Shown: positions 48,673-56,814 of the stretch, in pieces
Position numbering within the stretch: the stretch's first letter is position 1
How the letters are laid out: each line of letters begins with the position of its first letter
Assembly (NCBI GenBank): GCA_028821235.1
Contig: JAPPGV010000081.1
Span: forward strand, 45,431-109,430
Reading direction: 5' to 3'
Origin: a bacterium
GTDB lineage: Bacteria; Actinomycetota; Acidimicrobiia; Spongiisociales; Spongiisociaceae
DNA: 64,000 nt
Notes under the pieces: model-generated
Databases searched by the model: none
Seen by the model: the letters and a program-made list of their open reading frames with translations, nothing else
What the model was told of the DNA's origin: nothing
Position numbers and translations under genes: made by a program

Positions 48673-51210
48673 ATGGTCAGAACACAGACGATGATTCCCG
48701 GGTTACCGACAAAGCCACTCGCCTCTTCTCGCCCGATCAGGTTCTACAAGACGGCGATTCTCCTGTCCGTCACGGCCGCTGCGATGTTCGCGTCGTCCGG
48801 GGCGGCCGCGCAGTCCGACGAGCCCGAGAAACCGGCCCGACCGGTGAATGTCCGCATAGTCAGGCAGACGGACGGATCGGTGACCGTGGGGTGGGACGTG
48901 CCGGAGGGCCGGCCAAAAGCAGACGGTTACCTGGTCATTTACCGCCTGGCCGCGCCTGAGGCCGGTACGCAACCGGTGGATGCACGATGGTGGGCCTACC
49001 AGCACGAGAGTGAAGTGGGTCCGGACAACCGGCAGGCTCGAGTGCCGTACCTGACCAACGGCGTCTGGTATGAACTGGCCGTAATCGCGGAATACGGTGA
49101 CGGCAAAGGAGTATGGTCCGGCGCCTCCGTGCTGGCTCGGCCGGGCGAGGCGGCACCCGAGGTACGGCCACCAACCGGTCCTGCCGCAACAACGGTGAGC
49201 GCAGAAGAACCCGGCTCGGTGACGGTGGAATGGGAACCCCCTGCTGATGATGGCGGCTCTCCGATAACCGGCTACGAGGTCTGGTACGTGCTCGAAGAGG
49301 ATCGGTCGTCTCAGGACTCCGGGGAAGCCGACGAGGTGCGGTGGGCGAGGGCAGGAGACACCCTGGGCCCGGATGCACGCGGACACCGAATCGCCGGCCT
49401 CGTCGACTACCGGCGGTACAACGTGATAGTTGCCGCGGTCAACGAGGCCGGGCGCGGGCTGTTCTCATCCGTATGGGGGACTGCCAACCGTGACGACCTC
49501 GACCCGCTGGGTTTGATCGCCGATCACCGCTTTGCCAGGGCGTACTCGTTGGGAACCGACACCTGGGAAGTGTGGGTCTGCGACGTGGCGGACGGCCGCC
49601 TGCCGGTTGATGCGGCGGATGTCGCCGGACTGCTGAACCGGGAGATCACCCCGTATTTCTCCTGGCTGTCCGGCGGCCGGCACCGACCCGAGTATAGCCG
49701 GCGGCGTCGTGGAGCCCGACCCAACTCACGAATCACAGGGAGCCGGCGGCTACGAATGCGACGAAGGGGTGGCAGAAGCCTCCCAAGGCGGTACCCAGGG
49801 TGCGGTCATCGTTCTCGACAAGGACCAGGTCGTCAGCTCGGGAGGCGCCGGCCGGCGACACAGTTCCGATGTCGATGGCACGTTGACGGTGTCGGCCGGG
49901 ACGTTCCCCGACAACAGCCGTTCCATCCGGCTGTCTGCGGAGTCCGTGCTGCCCGTCTCGGCTTACTGCTCCGACTGCCGATACCCGGACCATATCTACC
50001 TGGATGTCGTGGCTCATGAGCTGGGTCACGCGTTGGACTGGCCCCACTCGTTCGGCGGCAACCGCCCGGAGACCCATGAAGCGCTCCTCGAGGCCGACAT
50101 ATATATCGATGAGTACGACAACCCGATGGACATCGTCAGTGGCAGCCCACAAGGGTGGGAGCTACAAAGGAACGGGCTGGTAGCCGGCACCATTGCGGTC
50201 AACAGGTACGCGGCGGGATGGATCGAAGCCGACGATGTGGCCGTCCACGAGGATGGCATCGGCAGTTACGTTCTGGCGCCGATCGGCATCTCCGGCACCC
50301 AGATGCTGGTGCTGCCGACCGGCGATTCCGGTCACTTCATCTCAATGGGTGCTCGGGTGGCCTCGGGTTACGACGCCGGCATCCCTGCCGAAGGCGTCGA
50401 GGTCTATCTCATCGACCAGCGCGCCTCGGCTTGCAGCCCCGAGTCCCCACCGGCGAACCCGGACCGGCTCGCATGCGCCGGAGCCGACCGGCGAACCCGG
50501 CAGGTCCCGCCGCCCCCCGACAATGATCAAGAGATCTTCGAACTGACCCACCATGTATACGGTCCGGGTGATCAACTGACCGTCGAGGGAATCCGGGTCG
50601 AGGTCACCGAACGGGTCGGGGACAGGTTCCGGGTATGGGTCGGCAACCCGTATGTCGGGACGTTCGCGGACGACGAGAACAACCCACACGAGGAGAGCAT
50701 CGAATTCCTGGCCAACCGGGGCATCACCGACGGTTGCGAACCCGACCTCAAGCTGTACTGCCCTGACCAGCCCGTCACGCGCTCCCAGATGGCCACGTTC
50801 CTGATACTCGCCCTGGGCGAGACCGGCGCCTCGACATCGGGACCGTCGCGCTTCACCGACGTGCCCGCCGACTCCTGGTACAGGCCCTACGTGGAACGCC
50901 TGGCCGAACTCGAGATCAGCGTCGGACACCCCGACGGAACCTTCCGACCGCAGGAACCCGTGACGCGAGCCCACATGCCTTGTTCCTTACCCGCGCCTTC
51001 GACGGCCTGGCCCCGGTGGAAGCACCCACCGGCGCCTTCGACGACGTGCCCGCCGACGTGTCGTACGCCGCCGCGGTGGAGGGCATCCTGGCCGCCGGCG
51101 TTACCCAAGGTTGCCAGAAGACACCGGTCCGCAACTACTGCCCGTACGAACCCGTACGCCGCGACCATCTCGCCACGTTCCTTGCCCGTGCTATTCAGGC
51201 TTCCCTCTGA
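48673..51210 (+). pseudogene. Secreted fibronectin-III/metzincin-like metalloprotease with SLH domains, broken by two frameshifts
   Basis: Reading across two frame changes gives one coherent ~845-residue protein. It has a signal peptide (hydrophobic ILLSVTAAAMFASSGAAA), two fibronectin type III domains, a metalloprotease core with HELGHALDWPH at about 50015-50047 and a following NPMDIVSG Met-turn-like element. Three SLH repeats end it (FTDVPADSWYRPYVERLAEL, CPYEPVRRDHLATF). Frame 1 ends its sense near 49690-49700, where frame 2 takes over. At ~50977 frame 2 returns to frame 1: ATGCCTTGTTC would read MALF if one G were restored. The start is uncertain (ATG 48616, 48673 or 48691). It may be decay or assembly error. 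Probable cell-surface protease. Confidence 0.75.
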
Positions 51211-51284
51211 TCGGGGCCCGGCACGCCTCGGTTCCTCCGCAGATGCCTCAGGTATGGCCGAGGGCTTCGTAGAATCTGCGGCCT

Positions 51285-52571
51285 ATGGACTCCGCTGACG
51301 AAGCGTCATCACCGCACAGCACCGAGGAGAGAGACGACCTAGCAGGCCGCCCAGCCCGGAATCTTGGGCCTTCCGGGTTCCGGGTCGCTCTGGGTTCTGC
51401 ACTGCTGGCAGCCGCCGCCACTACTACGGCCCTATGGCTGGCAGGCGCCTTCGATCGCGAGATCGTACGGATCACCGAGGTCGTCGAGGTGCGTGAGGTT
51501 GTCGAGAGCGCAGCCCCACCCCAGACTCCGGCTCAGCCCGAGCCGGCCACCGCTGCGACCGGGCCGCCGCCGATCGAGGCGACCGCTTCGACCCTGACCG
51601 CACCCGGACCCCCTCCATCCGACGGCGTAACCGGGACCACGGTTCCCGTGTTCGCTCCCGCAGACCTCGTGGCCGTCGTCGCCTCCCAGGCCATCCCCTC
51701 GATCGTGACGGTCCAGAACCTCGACGAGGAACTCCGCCGCGCCGGTTCGGGAAGCGGCGTGGTGATCAGCTCCGACGGCTTCATAATCACCAACCACCAC
51801 GTGATCGACGGCGCCGAAACCCTGAAGGTGATCATGTCGGACGGGTTGTCCTACCCGGCGGAGCTGGTCGGTAGCGATCCCCTCATGGACATCGCCGTGC
51901 TGAAGGTCGAGGCCGGCGGCCTCCCGTACATACGATTCGGTTCGATGGAAGGCCTGCGTACCGGCGAACCTGCCATCGCGGTGGGCAATCCCCTGGGACT
52001 CGATGGCGGCCCATCCGTGACCGCAGGAGTGATCTCTGCGTTCGACCGGAGCCTGGTGACCAATCCCCTCACCGGCGACAGCCTGTACGGGCTGCTGCAA
52101 ACCGACGCTCCCATAACCCGCGGATCGAGTGGAGGCGCCCTACTGGACGTTCATGGTCGCCTCCTCGGCATCACCACCGCCATAGGGCTCAGCGACGTGG
52201 GCGCCGAGGGCCTGGGATTCGCGGTTCCCATCAACCTGGTGGAGGGCATCGTCGCCGATCTCATGTCGCGGGGAGAGGTTCGGCACGCCTTCCTGGGCAT
52301 CAGAGGCAGTTCGGCCTTCAGCGAACTCGCGGATGGCGTGGAGTCCCCGCTCGGCGTTGAGATAACCATCTTGGAGGAGTCCGCGATCGGAGACGCCGGC
52401 GCAGAGGATGGCGACGTGATCGTGGCGCTGGACGGTCTCGCCGTGAGGTCGATGCCCCAGTTGGTGGCGGTGCTGAGAAGCTACCGGGCGGACGACGCGG
52501 TAACCGTGACCGTGCAGAGAGGTGAGGAGAAGCTCGACATCGACCTGACACTGGCTCGGTTTCCGTCGTGA
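51285..52571 (+). CDS. Membrane-anchored HtrA/DegP-type serine protease with PDZ domain
   Basis: This 428-residue protease has a short cytoplasmic N-terminus, one membrane segment (~31-54), a Pro/Thr-rich linker (~75-125), a trypsin-like domain and a C-terminal PDZ domain (~335-428). The triad is His172 (TNHHVIDGA), Asp202 (PLMDIAVLKV) and Ser282 (TRGSSGGALL). Such proteases degrade or process misfolded proteins outside the membrane. It begins 75 bp after the SLH protein; a hairpin follows its stop. Confidence 0.94.
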   Translation: MDSADEASSPHSTEERDDLAGRPARNLGPSGFRVALGSALLAAAATTTALWLAGAFDREIVRITEVVEVREVVESAAPPQTPAQPEPATAATGPPPIEATASTLTAPGPPPSDGVTGTTVPVFAPADLVAVVASQAIPSIVTVQNLDEELRRAGSGSGVVISSDGFIITNHHVIDGAETLKVIMSDGLSYPAELVGSDPLMDIAVLKVEAGGLPYIRFGSMEGLRTGEPAIAVGNPLGLDGGPSVTAGVISAFDRSLVTNPLTGDSLYGLLQTDAPITRGSSGGALLDVHGRLLGITTAIGLSDVGAEGLGFAVPINLVEGIVADLMSRGEVRHAFLGIRGSSAFSELADGVESPLGVEITILEESAIGDAGAEDGDVIVALDGLAVRSMPQLVAVLRSYRADDAVTVTVQRGEEKLDIDLTLARFPS

Positions 52572-52584
52572 CACCACCGTGACA

Positions 52585-52601
52585 CTCGGTCGAACACCGA
52601 G
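52585..52601 (+). terminator. Stem-loop after the HtrA gene, possible terminator
   Basis: CTCGGT-CGAAC-ACCGAG forms a perfect 6-bp stem 14 bases after the stop. No T-run follows, so it would be an atypical, actinobacterial-style terminator. Confidence 0.4.
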
Positions 52602-52754
52602 GCGCCGCGGGCGCTACCAAACCCATGACCCAGCGGTTCGGACGGAGCGGTGTGCCGGCAGGTCACCGACGCCGTCGGCTCTTCCCGGCTCTCAGAAGCC
52701 CGGTCCGAGACACACACCGATGGGGCAGCCTGTGAACGAGCATCGACTGCGGGC

Positions 52755-53879
52755 ATGAGCACCGTCGAACGGATGCCGCCGGGTCATCCATCCGGTCCCC
52801 GGACCATGAGGGCGGCTCTGCTACTGGGAGTGGGCGGGCCGGAGATGCTGGAAGTACGGGACGATGTGCCCGTACTGGAGGTGGCGCCCGGCGAGGTGCT
52901 GGTGCGGGTTGCTGCCTGCGGTGTGAACAACACCGACATCAACACCCGGGTGGGTTGGTACAGCCGCTCCGTCACCACCGCCACCACCGGGTCCGCATAC
53001 AGAGAGGCCGCTTCCCACGACGCCGGCTGGAGTCGTGGAGGACTGACTTACCCGCGTATCCAGGGGGCTGATGTAGTGGGAGCGGTGACCGACGTCGGGA
53101 GAGGTGTCCCAGACGATCTCATCGGACACCGCGTCCTGGTCGACCCCTGGCTGCGCGCCGGTCACCACTCCAAGGACACACAAGCGGCCGGATATCTGGG
53201 AAGCGAACGCGACGGCGGGTTCGCCGAGTATTGCTCGGTGCCGCGCGAGAACGTCCACCCGGTTGCCAGTGGTCTCTCCGACGTGGAGTTGGCCACGTTC
53301 GCGTGCTCATGGTCCACGGCAGAGCACATGCTGCAAAGGGTCGCCCTGAGGAGTGGCGAGACGATAGCCGTGCCCGGCGCCTCCGGCGGGGTGGGAAGCG
53401 CCCTCATACAACTGGCCAAGCTCCGGGATGCCCGGGTGGTCGCCGTTACAAGCGCGGCCAAGCTCGACGATGTGGCCGCCCTCGGTGCGGACCGGGTCGT
53501 GACCCGGCATGGCGACCGGGTCCCGCAAGACGCGATGGAGGCCAACGGAGGCCTGTTTCATGCGGTGGCCGACGTGGTGGGCGGTCCCGACTTCGGAGGA
53601 TGGCTGGAGGCATTGCGCCGAGGGGGCCGGTACGTGACCTCCGGGGCGATTGCCGGGCCGATGGTGGAACTCGATCTGCGGACCCTGTACCTAAAGGACC
53701 TCACCCTGCACGGCGCCACCGTCTACGAGCCGAAGGTCTTCTCGGACCTGGTCGGACACATCGAGGGAGGGCGGGTCCGGGCGGTCGTCGGTGGCGTGTA
53801 CCGGTTGGAGGACATACATTCCGCGCAGGAGGCGTTTCTGGCCAAGCGCCACATCGGCAGTCTGGTAATCACCATTTGA
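52755..53879 (+). CDS. MDR-family NAD(P)H:quinone reductase/enoyl reductase-like protein
   Basis: This ~374-residue zinc-independent medium-chain reductase has GEVLVRVAACGVNNTDINTR, GADVVGAVTDVG and the NADPH site GASGGVGSALIQLAKLRDAR. The structural zinc cysteines of true alcohol dehydrogenases are missing. It resembles quinone oxidoreductase or acrylyl-CoA-reductase-type proteins. The start is uncertain: ATG 52755 gives a Met-Ser start with a short extension, ATG 52806 begins at MRAALLLGVGG, the first conserved strand; the frame opens further up at 52650. The next gene is in the same direction after about 50 bp. Confidence 0.85.
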   Translation: MSTVERMPPGHPSGPRTMRAALLLGVGGPEMLEVRDDVPVLEVAPGEVLVRVAACGVNNTDINTRVGWYSRSVTTATTGSAYREAASHDAGWSRGGLTYPRIQGADVVGAVTDVGRGVPDDLIGHRVLVDPWLRAGHHSKDTQAAGYLGSERDGGFAEYCSVPRENVHPVASGLSDVELATFACSWSTAEHMLQRVALRSGETIAVPGASGGVGSALIQLAKLRDARVVAVTSAAKLDDVAALGADRVVTRHGDRVPQDAMEANGGLFHAVADVVGGPDFGGWLEALRRGGRYVTSGAIAGPMVELDLRTLYLKDLTLHGATVYEPKVFSDLVGHIEGGRVRAVVGGVYRLEDIHSAQEAFLAKRHIGSLVITI

Positions 53880-53931
53880 GTCTTCCAACCCCAGGGATGA
53901 TGATGCTGCCGAGACGAGGAACGGATGCCCT

Positions 53932-54816
53932 TTGGTTGACGTCGACGTAGCGGTCCGGGCAGGTGCGCTGCTCGGCGAGTGCCCGTTATGGGACCCGGAG
54001 GAGTCGGTGCTCTACTGGGTGGACATCGATGGCCGGCTGGTACACCGGTACGACCCCGGAACCGGTGTCGATGAGACCAGAGGCGTTCCGGGCCGTCCCG
54101 GATCGCTCGTCCGCACGGGGCGACCGGGCCGGTTGCTCGTAGCCGCCGAGAACGAGTTGGTCTGGTTCGACTGGGAGACCGGCGCCACCACGCGGTGGGT
54201 GGTCCTCGAACCCCCCGGAACCGGGAACCGGCTGAACGACGGGCGCACCGATCCGGTCGGTCGCTACTGGGTCGGTTCTATGTACGACCGGCCGGCGGAC
54301 CGGCGCTTCACCGGGCAGCTGTACCGGATCGAGGGAGACGGGTCCTTCCGCGTCATCCGGCGTGAGGTGGGGATTCCTAATGCCCTGGCTTTCGACCCCG
54401 AACGCCGCCGCATGTTCTTCGCGGACACCCCGCACTCCACGATCTGGGCCTACGACTACAACCTCGACACCGGGACGGCTCGCAACGAGACCGTGTTCGT
54501 GGAGTTCTCGAGCCTGCCGGGACGGCCGGACGGAGCCTGCATCGACTCCGAGGGCTGCCTGTGGGTCGCTGCCGTGCACGGCCGGGCGGTCCTGCGGTTC
54601 ACCCCCGACGGGCGCCTTGACCGGCGGATCGACCTGCCTGTGGCGATGCCCACCATGCCCGCCTTCGGAGGCGATGATCTCGGGACGCTGTTCGTCACCT
54701 CCATCGGCGGGGGAGCCAGCCGACCGAAACCTCAAGGCCAGCCCGAGGCCGGGGACCTGTTCGCGATCGACACCGGCGTAACAGGCGTTCCAGATACACC
54801 GTTCGCAGGTGCCTGA
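53932..54816 (+). CDS. SMP-30/gluconolactonase-like beta-propeller lactonase
   Basis: This 294-residue protein has the six-bladed propeller signatures of SMP-30/LRE: LLGECPLWDPEESVLYWVDI with the first metal Glu, GNRLNDGRTDPVGRYWVGSM, GIPNALAFDPERRRMFFADT with the metal Asn, and RPDGACIDSEGCLWVA with the metal Asp. Family members hydrolyse sugar or other lactones with Ca2+ or Zn2+. The start is TTG at 53932; the nearby ATG at 53925 is out of frame and hits a stop at once. It is convergent with soxD. Substrate unknown. Confidence 0.88.
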   Translation: MVDVDVAVRAGALLGECPLWDPEESVLYWVDIDGRLVHRYDPGTGVDETRGVPGRPGSLVRTGRPGRLLVAAENELVWFDWETGATTRWVVLEPPGTGNRLNDGRTDPVGRYWVGSMYDRPADRRFTGQLYRIEGDGSFRVIRREVGIPNALAFDPERRRMFFADTPHSTIWAYDYNLDTGTARNETVFVEFSSLPGRPDGACIDSEGCLWVAAVHGRAVLRFTPDGRLDRRIDLPVAMPTMPAFGGDDLGTLFVTSIGGGASRPKPQGQPEAGDLFAIDTGVTGVPDTPFAGA

Positions 54817-54823
54817 GCAGCTT

Positions 54824-54853
54824 GGCAGTGGGCAGTGGGCAGTGGGCAGTGGG
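54824..54853. repeat. Four tandem copies of a 7-bp repeat
   Basis: GGCAGTG is repeated four times without error, followed by GG, 8 bp after the SMP-30 stop and 120 bp before the soxD stop. No coding frame uses it. Confidence 0.9.
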
Positions 54854-54913
54854 TGTTGTAACCCGGGGACGGTTAGGACAACCCACGCTGGAGGGCCCAC
54901 GGAAGTTGAACAC

Positions 54914-54933
54914 TGCCGGGTCGCCTACCGGCA
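54914..54933. terminator. Possible bidirectional terminator between convergent genes
   Basis: TGCCGG-gtcgccta-CCGGCA forms a 6-bp stem with an 8-base loop in the 155-bp convergent gap. It lacks T-runs, so assignment rests on position. Confidence 0.35.
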
Positions 54934-54971
54934 ACTAGAGCGATCGGCCACTACAACCAGGAACTGATCAC

Positions 54972-55196
54972 CTAGTCGAGGGTGGTGTCCCGCGTGATGG
55001 TCTGCCAGCGCCGGCAGCCTCCGGCGTGGAACCAGCGCTCCACCTTGACACCCTCTGTGTTGCTCATCATGAAGCCGCGGTCGACATCCAGCTCGTCGGC
55101 TTCGGTCACGCAGTCGGGAGGGTCGGGAACCTCGCCGTACGCCCACTCGTCGGCCGGGCGAGGGCCGCAGTGCGGGCAGTCGAGACGCAGGACCAT
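54972..55196 (-). CDS. soxD: Sarcosine oxidase delta subunit
   Basis: This 74-residue protein has MVLRLDCPHCGPRPADEW and, near the end, ERWFHAGGCRRWQTITRDT. Cys7, Cys10, the His of FHAGGC and that Cys match the zinc-binding set of SoxD. It is slightly shorter than usual (about 90-100). Its ATG shares one base with the soxB stop (TGATG). Delta is a structural subunit of heterotetrameric sarcosine oxidase. Confidence 0.92.
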   Translation of the reverse strand: MVLRLDCPHCGPRPADEWAYGEVPDPPDCVTEADELDVDRGFMMSNTEGVKVERWFHAGGCRRWQTITRDTTLD

Positions 55197-56410
55197 CAGT
55201 GGGTTGTCCCCGTCGACCCGGGGTCGAACATCAGCCGGTCCTGCTTGAAGCGGTCCAGGGAGAAAGGGGCGATCAGCTCGGGCGTGCGGTCCGTGGCTAT
55301 GAGTTCCGCCATCTGCTCGCCGCCGGCGGGGATTCCCTTGAATCCCCCCGTTCCCCATCCGGTCGTGACGAGGAAGCCTTCCACGCCCGTGTATCCCATG
55401 ATCGGGGACATGTCGACCGACATGTCACAGATACCGGCCCACTGGCGCAGGATCGTCAGACTCCTCAGGAACGGGAGAAGGGTGACCGCGGGGAGCGAGC
55501 AGTACGACAGGAACTCGTAGCTGGAACGGTACGAGTAGCTGGGCTGGGTGTCGATGCGGGAACCCAGGAGCATCTCCCCTCTCGGCGTCTGGCTGACGTA
55601 GAAGCCCATCTCGGCCGAGGCCACGATGGGGCGGAAGGAGCGGGCGTAGTGGTTGGTGACGAACGCCTGGAGGGGATGGGTACGGATCGGGAGCCGTACC
55701 CCTGCCATGGCCGCCAGGGTCGACACATGGCCCCCCACCGCGCTAACAACGACCCCGGCCGCCACCGGTCCCTGGTCGGTCATGACACCCGTGACCCGGT
55801 CCCCGGCTTTGAGCAGGCCGGTCACCGCGGTCCGCTGGTGGACGTGGACGCCCAGCTTCATGGCGCCCTCCGCCAGCGCCCACACCACCCGATCATGGCG
55901 CGCTGTCGCGGCGTGGGGGCTGTACGAACCCCCCATGACCCGGTACTCGCCTCCGCCCGCGTTCAGGTCCACGTCCGGACAGATCTCGCCAACCTCCTCC
56001 GGCGTCACGTACACCGTGTCGGCACCGAAGGCCTGGTTGACGATGGACCGGGCCCGCTCGTTGCGGGTACCGGGAACCCCGTGAACCAACCAAAGGAGGC
56101 CCTTGCGGTCGTGCATGATCCAGCGCCCGGTCTCCTCCTCCAACCTGGAGTAGAGATCAACGCTCCGCTGGTAGAAGCGAACCGCCTCCGGGATGCTGTA
56201 GTTCGCCCTGATAATGGTGGTGTTACGACCGGAGTTGCCCGACCCGATGTAACCGCGTTCCAGCACAGCCACGTTCGTTATCCCGTGGCGGGTGGCCAGG
56301 TGATAGGCGGTGGACAGACCGTGCCCGCCCCCGCCCACGATCACGACGTCGTAGGACGATCGCAGGTCCTCCCATCCGAACGCGACTTGGGCTTCGATGA
56401 AATCGTTCAC
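55196..56410 (-). CDS. soxB: Sarcosine oxidase beta subunit (FAD-dependent)
   Basis: This 404-residue FAD protein has VVIVGGGGHGLSTAYHLATR and IGSGNSGRNTTIIRANY, the standard SoxB dinucleotide and active-site regions, and a C-terminal TGWGTGGFKGIPAGG. SoxB oxidises the methylamino group of sarcosine to an imine; the complex yields glycine, peroxide and a one-carbon unit placed on tetrahydrofolate by SoxA. Start is GTG 56410, sharing a base with the soxG stop (TAGTG); the longer frame upstream is a shadow. Confidence 0.95.
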   Translation of the reverse strand: MNDFIEAQVAFGWEDLRSSYDVVIVGGGGHGLSTAYHLATRHGITNVAVLERGYIGSGNSGRNTTIIRANYSIPEAVRFYQRSVDLYSRLEEETGRWIMHDRKGLLWLVHGVPGTRNERARSIVNQAFGADTVYVTPEEVGEICPDVDLNAGGGEYRVMGGSYSPHAATARHDRVVWALAEGAMKLGVHVHQRTAVTGLLKAGDRVTGVMTDQGPVAAGVVVSAVGGHVSTLAAMAGVRLPIRTHPLQAFVTNHYARSFRPIVASAEMGFYVSQTPRGEMLLGSRIDTQPSYSYRSSYEFLSYCSLPAVTLLPFLRSLTILRQWAGICDMSVDMSPIMGYTGVEGFLVTTGWGTGGFKGIPAGGEQMAELIATDRTPELIAPFSLDRFKQDRLMFDPGSTGTTH

Positions 56411-56814
56411 TACTGCCGTTCCCCCAAACCGAGACGCTCCTCCAGGTGGTGCGCCAATACAGCAGGAACCAGGACCCGAACCCCGCCCCTTTCGAACAGC
56501 ATCTTGACCGGTATGCCGGCCAGGTGCCCCTGGGCGAACGCCGGGTCGTGCCGCGGGAACTCCCAGGCCGAGACGCCCTGCAACCGGGGCAGCTCGGAGC
56601 CGGCGAACCACGCCGCCGAGAAGCCCGACTCGGGCTCGATGATGGCGTAGGGGTCGGCAACATCGACGCGCTCCAGGGGCGGTATCACGAGCAGGTCGTC
56701 CGGCGCGAGACGCACCAGGTACCCGCCATCCGGAGACTCGACCTCGTCAAGCGCCCTAGGGGCGGCGGCGATCCTGGTGGCGTCCAGCCGCTGGAAGCGG
56801 TCAGGCGCGGACAC
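56410..56814 (-). CDS. soxG: Sarcosine oxidase gamma subunit
   Basis: This ~134-residue protein shows SoxG features: LDEVESPDGGYLVRLAPDDL, SGFSAAWFAGSELPRLQGVS and the later HLAGIPVKMLFERGGVRVLV. GTG 56814 is preceded by GAGAGGG and overlaps soxA by 14 bp. SoxG is a small structural subunit related to GcvT-like domains. Order A-G-B-D differs from the common B-D-A-G order. Confidence 0.85.
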   Translation of the reverse strand: MSAPDRFQRLDATRIAAAPRALDEVESPDGGYLVRLAPDDLLVIPPLERVDVADPYAIIEPESGFSAAWFAGSELPRLQGVSAWEFPRHDPAFAQGHLAGIPVKMLFERGGVRVLVPAVLAHHLEERLGLGERQ

